In this document: one piece after another, positions 32,237-40,502 of the stretch
Position numbering within the stretch: the stretch's first letter is position 1
Layout: every line of letters starts with the position of its first letter
DNA from: an uncultured Alphaproteobacteria bacterium
Lineage (GTDB): Bacteria; Pseudomonadota; Alphaproteobacteria; HIMB59; GCA-002718135
Reading direction: 5' to 3'
DNA length: 64,000 nucleotides
Assembly: GCA_902518705.1 (NCBI GenBank)
Contig: CABYHW010000001.1
Span: 50,270-114,269, forward strand
The notes under the pieces: generated by a model
What the model saw: only the letters and a program-made list of their open reading frames with translations
What the model was told of the DNA's origin: nothing
Databases searched by the model: none
Made by a program: the position numbers and the translations under genes

Positions 32237-34336
32237 ATGTTAAAAAAAAATACCACTTATAACTATGCAAACAGGGAATTGTCTTGGCTAAAATTCAATG
32301 AAAGAGTCTTAAGTCAGACATCTGATAGTAAAATTCCACTTTTAGAAAGGGTTAGATTTTTATCAATAGCATTCTCTAATTTAGATGAATTTTTTATGGT
32401 TAGAGTAGCAGGATTGAATGTTCAAAAATTTTCACGAAATAAAAGTTTTGATGGATTAACACCACAACAACAACTCAAGCTGATAGATAAAGAAACATCG
32501 AAGATGATTTCAAATATAAAATCAATATGGATAGATTTACTAAGAGAGCTTTCAGAAAACAAAATCCATATAGATGTAGAAAAAACACTGAAAACAAAAG
32601 ATAAAACATTTATTAAAAATTATTTAGAAGAAAATAATTGGGGGGTTTTAACGCCAATTATTATTGATCCATCTCACCCATTTCCTTTTATACCAAATAA
32701 AGAAACAACCTTAGTATGTCGTTTAATGAATAATAAAAAAACTTTTTATGGAATACTAAGAGTGCCAGAGGGATTAGAAAAATTTATTAAATTACCTGGT
32801 AAAAAAACACGTTTTGTATCTATGGAGACAGCCCTACTTATTTCTTTAAAAGAAATTTTCCAGTGTGATAGGGTTTTGGATAAAGGTATTTTTAGACCAA
32901 TTAGGAATAGTGAATTAGAATTAGGGGGTGAAGGAGAAGATTTATTTTTAGTATTTCAAAAAGCTATTTTTGAGAGAAGAAGACAAGAGGTAATAAGAAT
33001 TGATTTTGATGAAAGTATATCTAGTCACTTAATTAAATTCATAAATAAAAAACTTAACTATAAGGATGTAAATACATATAAACTGCCAATACCCGTTAAT
33101 CTTTCGAGTATAGAGTCAATTTTTTTGAAAGATTTTAAAAAATTATTTTTTCCAAAATTTAAGGTACGATTTCCTGAAAGAATTAAAGATTTTAAAAATG
33201 ATTATTTTAAAGCTATAGCAAATAAAGATATTGTTATTCATCACCCTTTTGAATCTTTTGAAGTAGTGACGCAGTTTATTGATCAAGCTGCAGATGATCC
33301 AAAAGTCTTATCAATAAAACATACTTTATACCGAACTACTGATGACTCACCAATAGAAGCAGGTTTAGTTAGAGCAGCACAAAAAGGAAAATTAGTAACT
33401 GTCATTATAGAGTTGCAAGCACGTTTTGATGAAGAGCGTAACTTAAAATGGGCAAAAGAATTAGAATTAGCTGGAGCGCAAGTTGTTTTTGGCAATATTG
33501 ATATGAAAACTCATGCAAAAATTACACTTGTAACAAGAAAGCAAATGAATTCTGTTGTAAATTACGCACATTATGGAACAGGTAATTATCACCCGAGAAA
33601 TGCAAGAGTTTATATGGATTTATCTTACTTCACCTGTGACAAAACATTAACAAATGATGCTGCAAAAATGTTTAATTATTTAACTAGTTATTCTGAACCA
33701 ACAACAATAAAAAAAATAGTATATTCTCCAATAACTGCAAGAAACAAATTAAATGAACTAATTAGAAATGAAATTACAAATGCTGGAAAAAATAAACCAT
33801 CTGGAATAGTATGTAAGTGTAATGCTCTTGTTGATAAACAAATTATTGATGAATTTTATAAAGCATCTCAAAAAAATGTAAAAATTGAATTGTTGATAAG
33901 AGGAATTTGCTCTCTAATACCTGGTAAAGAAAATCTATCAGAAAATATAGTTGTTAAAAGCATAATTGGTCGTTTTTTAGAACATACGAGAATATATTGT
34001 TTTTATAATGGTCATAAATTCCCTCATAGAAAAAATATCTTGTTTATTTCTTCTGCCGATTTAATGCAAAGAAATCTAGATAGGCGGGTTGAAACATTTA
34101 TTCCTATTGAAAATGAAACTGTACATGAACAAATATTAAATCAGATCTTAATTGCCAGTATGACAGATAATACAAATTCTTGGCAAATGTTAAGTAATGG
34201 CAATTATCAGAAAAAAGAAATATCAAGCAAAGAGAAAAAATTTTCCTCTCACAATTTTTTTATCAAAAATCCAAGCTTGTCTGGGAGGGGTTCAGCAAAA
34301 CTCAAATCTAGAGCTAAGTCTAATTTAAAAATTTGA
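32237..34336 (+). CDS. ppk: Polyphosphate kinase 1
   Basis: 699 aa, NRELSWLKFNERVL; ITLVTRKQ...YAHYGTGNYHPRNARVYMDLS; RGICSLIPG. Confidence 0.97.
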   Translation: MLKKNTTYNYANRELSWLKFNERVLSQTSDSKIPLLERVRFLSIAFSNLDEFFMVRVAGLNVQKFSRNKSFDGLTPQQQLKLIDKETSKMISNIKSIWIDLLRELSENKIHIDVEKTLKTKDKTFIKNYLEENNWGVLTPIIIDPSHPFPFIPNKETTLVCRLMNNKKTFYGILRVPEGLEKFIKLPGKKTRFVSMETALLISLKEIFQCDRVLDKGIFRPIRNSELELGGEGEDLFLVFQKAIFERRRQEVIRIDFDESISSHLIKFINKKLNYKDVNTYKLPIPVNLSSIESIFLKDFKKLFFPKFKVRFPERIKDFKNDYFKAIANKDIVIHHPFESFEVVTQFIDQAADDPKVLSIKHTLYRTTDDSPIEAGLVRAAQKGKLVTVIIELQARFDEERNLKWAKELELAGAQVVFGNIDMKTHAKITLVTRKQMNSVVNYAHYGTGNYHPRNARVYMDLSYFTCDKTLTNDAAKMFNYLTSYSEPTTIKKIVYSPITARNKLNELIRNEITNAGKNKPSGIVCKCNALVDKQIIDEFYKASQKNVKIELLIRGICSLIPGKENLSENIVVKSIIGRFLEHTRIYCFYNGHKFPHRKNILFISSADLMQRNLDRRVETFIPIENETVHEQILNQILIASMTDNTNSWQMLSNGNYQKKEISSKEKKFSSHNFFIKNPSLSGRGSAKLKSRAKSNLKI

Positions 34337-34345
34337 AAATAGAAT

Positions 34346-34540
34346 TTAATCCCACTCACAACAATTGGACATAGCAGGAAGAAATAATATTGTGAGTGGT
34401 AAAGAGTATTTAAATTTTATTTTTTACAGACGTGTTAATAGAATATTAAGTTTTTATAAATTAAACTTATTTTTAAATTTATTAGTTTTCAAATAAATTT
34501 TTTAGTTCTTTCAATTTAATAAAAATTAAGTCTCTTACTT
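34346..34540. repeat. Direct repeat copy A (~190 bp): hairpin element + relic of arsC 3' end
   Basis: Aligns end-to-end with 37356-37551; shared blocks CCCACTCACA, AGCAGGA(A/G)GAAAT, GTGAGTGGTAA, TTTAAATTTTATT, GAATATTAA(G/A)TTTTTATAAA, CAAATAAATTTTTTAGTTCTTTCAATTTA, TCTCTTACTT. Confidence 0.93.
34352..34399. other. Hairpin: CCACTCACAA / TTGTGAGTGG, 28-nt loop (copy A)
   Basis: Perfect 10-bp inverted repeat. Confidence 0.75.
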
Positions 34541-34541
34541 T
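34482..34541 (-). pseudogene. Relic of arsC C-terminus (VRDLIFIKLKELKNLFEN*)
   Basis: In-frame match to the intact arsC tail VRDSIFDKLKELKNLFEN* encoded at 37493-37551. Confidence 0.85.
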
Positions 34542-34562
34542 TTAGTAACTATAATTTTAAAA

Positions 34563-35558
34563 TTAATTTTTTGCATTTACAATATTTGATAGAAATTGAT
34601 TTGCACATTTATCCCAAGTAAATTGCATTGCAAATTTTCTACAATCATTTCTATCAATCTTTAAAGCTTTTTTAAGTGATTTTTCAATATTGTTATCAAG
34701 GGTGTCAATTACTGTGTTTTTTAAAATATCTATAGGACCTGTTACTGGATATGCTGCCACTGGTGTGCCAGATGCTAATGACTCTAAAATTACATTTCCA
34801 AATGTATCTGTTTTAGATGGGAATACCAAGGTTTCAGCATTTGCATAATATTTTGCTAAGTCTTGACCTTTTTTCATACCTACAAAAGAAACGTAAGGAT
34901 ATTTCTTTTGTAATCGTTGTTTTTCTGGACCATCTCCAACAACAATTTTATCCATTTTGGTTTTAATTTCTAGGAATGCTTCAATATTTTTTTCTAGAGC
35001 AACTCTACCGATGTAAACAATGTACTTTTTCATTCCTTTTCTTCTTTTTAAAGGATGAAATAATTCAGTATTAACACCTCTTGACCAAATTTTAAGATTT
35101 TGAAATTGATATTTCGTTAATTCGTCACGCATAGATACTGTTGGGACCAATACATTGCATGCATTTTTATGAAAATTTTTTAAAAATGAATACCCAATTA
35201 TTTTTGGTATCATTATTCTTTGCTCTAAATATTCTGGAAATCTCGTATGAAAAGAGGTTGTATATCTCAACTTATTATTCTCACAAAATTTTTTCCCCGC
35301 TATTCCAACTGGTCCTTCAGTAGCGATATGTATAAAATCTGGATCAAAATTATTAAAAAAATTTTCTGTTATTTTTTTTGTATTAATTGCTAGTTTTATT
35401 TCTTTATACCAGGGATAGCTAAAATTAGTAAACATCATTGGGTGAAGTATGTCTATTTCATTCTTTTCTTTTAAAAATGGATTAATATGTTGATATGTAT
35501 TTACCACACCATTAACTTGGGGAAGCCAAGCATCGGTAATGATTGCTAATTTTTTCAC
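34563..35558 (-). CDS. agt: GT4 glycosyltransferase, second Agt-like paralogue
   Basis: Closely similar throughout to 29105-30106 (DAWLPQVNGVV..., VFPSKTDTFGNVILESLASGTPVAAYPVTGPIDIL). Confidence 0.82.
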   Translation of the reverse strand: MKKLAIITDAWLPQVNGVVNTYQHINPFLKEKNEIDILHPMMFTNFSYPWYKEIKLAINTKKITENFFNNFDPDFIHIATEGPVGIAGKKFCENNKLRYTTSFHTRFPEYLEQRIMIPKIIGYSFLKNFHKNACNVLVPTVSMRDELTKYQFQNLKIWSRGVNTELFHPLKRRKGMKKYIVYIGRVALEKNIEAFLEIKTKMDKIVVGDGPEKQRLQKKYPYVSFVGMKKGQDLAKYYANAETLVFPSKTDTFGNVILESLASGTPVAAYPVTGPIDILKNTVIDTLDNNIEKSLKKALKIDRNDCRKFAMQFTWDKCANQFLSNIVNAKN

Positions 35559-36361
35559 ACTGCTACACTTTCTGGTATTTTGTTATATTTGTTGTGAAAA
35601 ATTTTTTCTCTTTCAATCGACCAGTCAATAAGAGATAATTGTCCCTCTTTATTTTCCACTAGCGCAGAACAACTCTCAACCCAATCACCATCATTGCAAT
35701 ATAACACTCCATTTAATTTTTTTATAACGGGCTTATGAATATGGCCGCAAACAACAACATCGGCATTTACTCTTTTAGCACTATCAGATACGGCAAACTC
35801 AAAGTTAGAAATAAAATTCGTGGCTCTTTTTGTTTGATGTTTGAGAAATTGAGATAATGACCAATAAGATAAACCTAGTTTTCTTCTGACAAAATTTAGA
35901 TAGTTATTCAACTTTAATATAAATTCGTATAGGGATGACCCAATACTTGCCAGCCATTTAGCGTTTAATATAACTGCATCAAATTCATCACCATGTAAAA
36001 CAAGGGCTTTTCTCCCATCAGCTAATTTGTGTGTAAACTTATTTTTTATTGATATATTCCCTAGTGAAAAACTTGTGTAACTTTTTACTAGTTCGTCATG
36101 ATTACCTGGGATAAATATTACTTTTGTGCCTTTTCTTGCTTTACGCAAAATCTTCTGGATAATGTCATTATGAGTTTGATGCCAATAAATTTTTTTTTTC
36201 ATTCTCCATGCATCAATAATATCGCCAACTAAAAATAAATATTTTGAATCTGTTGATCTCAAAAATTCAAGAAGCATTTCACTCTTGCTATTTTCTGTTC
36301 CAAGATGAAGATCAGATATCCATATAGTTCTATAATATGAAACTGATTGCTGATCTTTCAT
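35555..36361 (-). CDS. plcP: Calcineurin-like metallophosphoesterase, second PlcP-like paralogue
   Basis: Closely similar throughout to 28303-29115 (ISDLHLGTENSKSEMLLEFLRSTDSKYLFLVGDIIDAWRM). Confidence 0.82.
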   Translation of the reverse strand: MKDQQSVSYYRTIWISDLHLGTENSKSEMLLEFLRSTDSKYLFLVGDIIDAWRMKKKIYWHQTHNDIIQKILRKARKGTKVIFIPGNHDELVKSYTSFSLGNISIKNKFTHKLADGRKALVLHGDEFDAVILNAKWLASIGSSLYEFILKLNNYLNFVRRKLGLSYWSLSQFLKHQTKRATNFISNFEFAVSDSAKRVNADVVVCGHIHKPVIKKLNGVLYCNDGDWVESCSALVENKEGQLSLIDWSIEREKIFHNKYNKIPESVAV

Positions 36362-36438
36362 TTTATTAATAAATAATAGAAAGAATTTGTTAAAATTTTA
36401 TTTCAATTACATTAACTAACTTTTTTTTTACAGAAGTA

Positions 36439-37281
36439 TTAATTAAATATTGAGTTTTTATTACTTGGATCTAATCTATAAGTGCTATTCCTTAAAAATT
36501 TTGTAATCTCAATAAGATTGCCAATTTCTTTTATGGTTTCAAAGGATATTCTTTGTCCAATATGAACATCAATTTTTTTTCCCATTCTTCTTTTAAGTTC
36601 ATATATCATTAAAGAATATCGAAAGACTTGCCCAATTTTATCAGCAACATGAAAAAGTTCGCTATTTTGTCCTTCAAAAAAAATTGGGAGGACAGGTGAT
36701 TGAGTTTTCATTATTATTTTTGAAGTAAATTGTTTCCATTCACGATCTATTGCTTTGATTCCTTTTTTTAATTTTGGTTTCGTTGAAACTGATCCTGATG
36801 GAAAAATGATTAGTGCCCCATTATTTCTTAAGTGTTCTTCGCATTCTTTACGTGCAGCGATATTATTTATTAAAGCATTTCTATTTTTTGAAAAATCAAG
36901 AGGAATAATTTTATTCTTAATAAGATCTGCTCCTTGTAAAACTTTATGCGTAATAATTTTGTAATCTTGTCTAATTTTACTAATTAAAGAGCATATTGTA
37001 AGACCATCAGCTATTCCAAATGCATGGTTAGCGATTACGACAAGTTTGCCATTTTTAGGAATATTACTTTTAGAATGATAATGTGTCTGAATACGGAGAC
37101 CTAATCTTTCAATTGCATCATGCCAAAAATTCTCTGGAGGTAAATTTTCTCTTAAATAATCCTCATACAACTTACGTAACTTAATTTTACCCGTTCCCAA
37201 TTCGGTTAATTGAATAATAATCTTTCCAACAGGATTAACTTCGGAGTTAGAAAAGGTAAGCGCTGGTTTATTAATTTTCAT
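36439..37281 (-). CDS. PlsC-like lysophospholipid / lyso-ornithine-lipid type acyltransferase
   Basis: VIANHAFGIADG (NHx4D), LIIFPSGSVSTKP motif; same strand as plcP2-agt2. Confidence 0.8.
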   Translation of the reverse strand: MKINKPALTFSNSEVNPVGKIIIQLTELGTGKIKLRKLYEDYLRENLPPENFWHDAIERLGLRIQTHYHSKSNIPKNGKLVVIANHAFGIADGLTICSLISKIRQDYKIITHKVLQGADLIKNKIIPLDFSKNRNALINNIAARKECEEHLRNNGALIIFPSGSVSTKPKLKKGIKAIDREWKQFTSKIIMKTQSPVLPIFFEGQNSELFHVADKIGQVFRYSLMIYELKRRMGKKIDVHIGQRISFETIKEIGNLIEITKFLRNSTYRLDPSNKNSIFN

Positions 37282-37312
37282 AAAATTTACTTTAAATTCT
37301 TAATTTTATAAT

Positions 37313-37330
37313 GTTAAACAATTGTTAAAG
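37313..37330 (-). promoter_or_regulatory. Pho-box-like site upstream of acyltransferase-plcP2-agt2
   Basis: Minus strand CTTTAAC-AATT-GTTTAAC, degenerate 7-4-7 repeat ~32 bp before the start. Confidence 0.35.
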
Positions 37331-37355
37331 TACTCGAAAAAGGAGAAATAAAAAA

Positions 37356-37551
37356 TTAATCCCACTCACAATTATTGGTAATTAGCAGGAGGAAATACTA
37401 CTGTGAGTGGTAAGAAACATTTAAATTTTATTGTTTACAAATAGATTAATGGAATATTAAATTTTTATAAATTTAATTAATTTTTAACTTCATTAATTCT
37501 CAAATAAATTTTTTAGTTCTTTCAATTTATCAAAAATTGAATCTCTTACTT
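37356..37551. repeat. Direct repeat copy B (~190 bp): hairpin element + arsC 3' end
   Basis: See copy A at 34346-34540. Confidence 0.93.
37362..37410. other. Hairpin: CCACTCACA / TGTGAGTGG (copy B)
   Basis: Perfect 9-bp inverted repeat; loop shares the AGCAGGAGGAAAT block with copy A. Confidence 0.75.
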
Positions 37552-37912
37552 CTCTAAATTTATCTAATTGGTTTGAACTAAAATGATCTGATGCCGGATC
37601 ATCAAATGGTATTGAAAATATCTGAGCTTTGGAATTTAAAACTGGACATACCTCTTCTTTACAAAGCGTAAAAACGGTATTTAATTCATCTCTAAATTTG
37701 TTGTCTAAGCTTTCAAAATCTTTTGAATAATGTTTTGATATATCAATATCGATTTCACCCATAACCTCGATAGCATTAGGATTAACTTCTTTGGGCACTG
37801 ATCCTGCACTTTGAATAATGCAATTAGGATATAATTTTTTTGCAATTCCTTCAGCCATTTGACTTCTTGCTGAATTAGCAACACACATAAAAAGAATATT
37901 TTTATTTTTCAT
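37493..37912 (-). CDS. arsC: Low-molecular-weight phosphatase / thioredoxin-type arsenate reductase (ArsC)
   Basis: ILFMCVANSARSQMAEGIAKKLYP (CX5R-S), VFTLCKEEVCPV. Confidence 0.88.
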   Translation of the reverse strand: MKNKNILFMCVANSARSQMAEGIAKKLYPNCIIQSAGSVPKEVNPNAIEVMGEIDIDISKHYSKDFESLDNKFRDELNTVFTLCKEEVCPVLNSKAQIFSIPFDDPASDHFSSNQLDKFREVRDSIFDKLKELKNLFEN

Positions 37913-38136
37913 GTTAGCAAATAAATATATCCAAAAATAAATAGTGGGAGTTGTAAACCAAAGTTTGTGAGCAGAGCTCTATCTTTTGTCATATAACCAA
38001 CAATTGACCAACCAACAGCACCTGTACCGTGAATAATTATGTTAATTGGATACGCATTTAAATTGGTTAATAATATTCCTGATAAAATTAACGCGGTGCT
38101 AAACCACTTAATTCTATTAATTGATAAATCTGTCAT
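37909..38136 (-). CDS. Small (75 aa) membrane protein, unknown function
   Basis: ORF overlapping the arsC start; two or more hydrophobic segments. Confidence 0.6.
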   Translation of the reverse strand: MTDLSINRIKWFSTALILSGILLTNLNAYPINIIIHGTGAVGWSIVGYMTKDRALLTNFGLQLPLFIFGYIYLLT

Positions 38137-38202
38137 ATCTTCTCCTAAATTCTATAGATTGCGAATATTACACTTTACTTAAAGATAAAGATATTAATCA
38201 AA

Positions 38203-38220
38203 TTGTAACAAAAATTTAAC
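38203..38220 (+). promoter_or_regulatory. Pho-box-like site upstream of DUF47-PiT operon
   Basis: TTGTAAC-AAAA-ATTTAAC, ~40 bp before the ATG at 38260. Confidence 0.5.
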
Positions 38221-38259
38221 ATTTCTTTCTTTTTTTTTGAAAAGTTCTATAAGCACGCC

Positions 38260-38922
38260 ATGTTTGGATTAAAAAGTGCATCATTATTTGGTGATACCAA
38301 AAAGCTTGAAAGAGAAATTGATGAGTTTGTTGATATTGTCTCTGAAGTGGGCTTAGTATTTAAATCGATAGTTCCAACTTATCTCAATCATTCCGCCAAT
38401 GGTAAATTTGAGGAAATGGTTGAAAAAGTTAAAGAAATGGAAAGTAAGGCCGACAAAATTACAAAAGATGTTGAGCATACTCTTTATGAAGAAACACTAA
38501 TCCCAGATGCAAGAAGTGATGTGTTACGACTTCTAGAACACATCGACGAATTAATTGGAATGTACCAAGGAAATTGCTATCACTTCTCTATTCAAAAACC
38601 TAATTTTCCAAAAGAATTTCATGAAGATCTTATTGAGTTAACAGAGACTGTTGTAAATTGTGTTGAGTCACTTTGTTTGACTGTCCGATCATTTTTTAGA
38701 GATATTAAATCTGTTAGAGATAATGCTCATAAAGTAACTTTTTATGAAAAAGAATCTGATATAAAATTTAGTTCACTTGCAAGAAGAATTTTTGATTCTG
38801 AATTACCTCTAGATCAAAAAATGCATCTTCGATATTTTGTAGAAAAGATTGATCGTATTTGTGATCAAGCAGAAGACATAGCTGACGAGGTTCAAATTTA
38901 CGCTATTAAACGTTCCATTTAA
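38260..38922 (+). CDS. DUF47 / PhoU-like (Pit accessory) protein
   Basis: Helical DUF47-type sequence directly upstream of the PiT transporter. Confidence 0.92.
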   Translation: MFGLKSASLFGDTKKLEREIDEFVDIVSEVGLVFKSIVPTYLNHSANGKFEEMVEKVKEMESKADKITKDVEHTLYEETLIPDARSDVLRLLEHIDELIGMYQGNCYHFSIQKPNFPKEFHEDLIELTETVVNCVESLCLTVRSFFRDIKSVRDNAHKVTFYEKESDIKFSSLARRIFDSELPLDQKMHLRYFVEKIDRICDQAEDIADEVQIYAIKRSI

Positions 38923-38928
38923 TTTTCA

Positions 38929-39981
38929 ATGGAAATTACAATTCTAATTTTTTTATTTGGTGGTCTTTTTTTAGGTTGGTCACTTGGTGCCAATGATGCA
39001 GCAAATGTTTTTGGAACTGCAGTTGGAACACGAATGGTTAGTTTCACAAGTGCAGCAATAATTTGTAGTGTCTTTGTTATTCTAGGTGCAATTATTAGCG
39101 GAGCAGGTACAACAGAAACCTTAGGAAAGTTAGGTGCTATTAATGCATTGCCTGGTGCTTTTGCAGCATGTGTTGCTGCAGGAATATCTGTTTATTTAAT
39201 GACTAAAGTTGGCTTGCCTGTTTCAACAACGCAAGCGATTGTTGGAGCAATTGTTGGTTGGAATTTATACACGGGATCTTCAACTAATCTTCAAGTTTTA
39301 ATTACTATTTTAGGAACATGGATACTCTGTCCTATTATTGCAGGAGTTATTGCAATGGGTTTATTTACTTTTACAAAAAGAGTTATACTCAATAGAAAGT
39401 TACATATTCTCAGACTTGATGCCTATACAAGAACAGCTTTACTTTTAGCGGGTGCTTTTGGTGCTTATAGTTTAGGTGCAAACAATATTGCCAATGTAAT
39501 GGGTGTCTTCGTACCTATATCACCGTTTACTGATGTTACTATTGGAAATTTATTTGTCTTTTCCTCAAAAGAACAATTATTTCTGCTGGGTGGTTTAGCA
39601 ATAGCTGTTGGTGTTTTTACTTACTCGAAAAGAGTTATGTTTACCGTGGGTAATGATCTCTTAAAAATGACACCAGTGGCAGCATTTATTGTTGTTATAT
39701 CGCATTCTATTGTTTTATTTTTATTTGCATCCCAGGGTATAAGTGCTTTTTTACAATCTATAAATCTTCCCTCTATACCTTTGGTACCAGTATCAAGTTC
39801 CCAAGCTGTTGTCGGCGGCGTAATTGGAATTGGTCTTTTAAAAGGAGGAAAAGAGGTTCAATGGTCAATTGCAGGTAGAATTTCTTTGGGTTGGATGACG
39901 CTACCTATAATTGCAGCTTTAATTTCTTTAATTGTTTTATTTATTCTAGAAAATATTTTTAATTTAACGGTCTCTTTTTAA
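38929..39981 (+). CDS. pit: Inorganic phosphate transporter, PiT family
   Basis: GWSLGANDAANVFGTAVG; VGLPVSTTQAIVGAIVG; SLGANNIANVMGVF. Confidence 0.95.
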   Translation: MEITILIFLFGGLFLGWSLGANDAANVFGTAVGTRMVSFTSAAIICSVFVILGAIISGAGTTETLGKLGAINALPGAFAACVAAGISVYLMTKVGLPVSTTQAIVGAIVGWNLYTGSSTNLQVLITILGTWILCPIIAGVIAMGLFTFTKRVILNRKLHILRLDAYTRTALLLAGAFGAYSLGANNIANVMGVFVPISPFTDVTIGNLFVFSSKEQLFLLGGLAIAVGVFTYSKRVMFTVGNDLLKMTPVAAFIVVISHSIVLFLFASQGISAFLQSINLPSIPLVPVSSSQAVVGGVIGIGLLKGGKEVQWSIAGRISLGWMTLPIIAALISLIVLFILENIFNLTVSF

Positions 39982-40502
39982 TTAACTGCTCGATAAGAAA
40001 AAATAAAATCTTCTTGGATTTTTGACTCAATAGCTCCTTTTCTTCTTGATCGTACTAGATCAATAGCTTCTTGTTTTTCATAATTAAATTCAACAAGTAA
40101 AATAGCAGCTATAGTGCCAGCTCTTCCTTTTCCTCCACGGCAATGTAAAACTATGTTTTTATCATCTATCAATTCGTTCTTTAATAAAACTTTTGTTGTT
40201 TCCCATTTATATTTAAAATCTTTATCTGGTGCTCCCATGTCATAAATGGGTAAATGGTACCAATGTAATTTATGTTCATAAATATTTTTGACAAACAAAG
40301 TTTTATCACACAATTTTTCAAATTCGCTATCTTCAACAAAAGAAGTAATAGAACTACAATTATTATTTTTAAATATTTCTAATTCGTTTGCTAAAATTGT
40401 TTCTTCAAATAAACCATTAGAGTTAAGACCTGGGAAAGAAGTTAATATAATTTTGCCTGCAAATGACTTAGAGTCAATAAAATCATAATTGCTAAATTGC
40501 AT
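39978..40502 (-). CDS. Dual-specificity/tyrosine phosphatase-like protein (CDKN3-like)
   Basis: VLHCRGGKGRAGTIAAILLVE: HCX5R signature. Confidence 0.85.
   Translation of the reverse strand: MQFSNYDFIDSKSFAGKIILTSFPGLNSNGLFEETILANELEIFKNNNCSSITSFVEDSEFEKLCDKTLFVKNIYEHKLHWYHLPIYDMGAPDKDFKYKWETTKVLLKNELIDDKNIVLHCRGGKGRAGTIAAILLVEFNYEKQEAIDLVRSRRKGAIESKIQEDFIFSYRAVN

Noticed and set aside
36386-36407. Pho-box-like ATTGAAA-TAAA-ATTTTAA upstream of plcP2 (minus)
   Set aside because: Too degenerate in AT-rich DNA to call separately; the 37313-37330 site is a better candidate for the operon
34346-37551. Insertion sequence or composite transposon bounded by the direct repeats
   Set aside because: No transposase, terminal inverted repeats or short target duplication; repeats contain an arsC tail, so a duplication/recombination origin fits better
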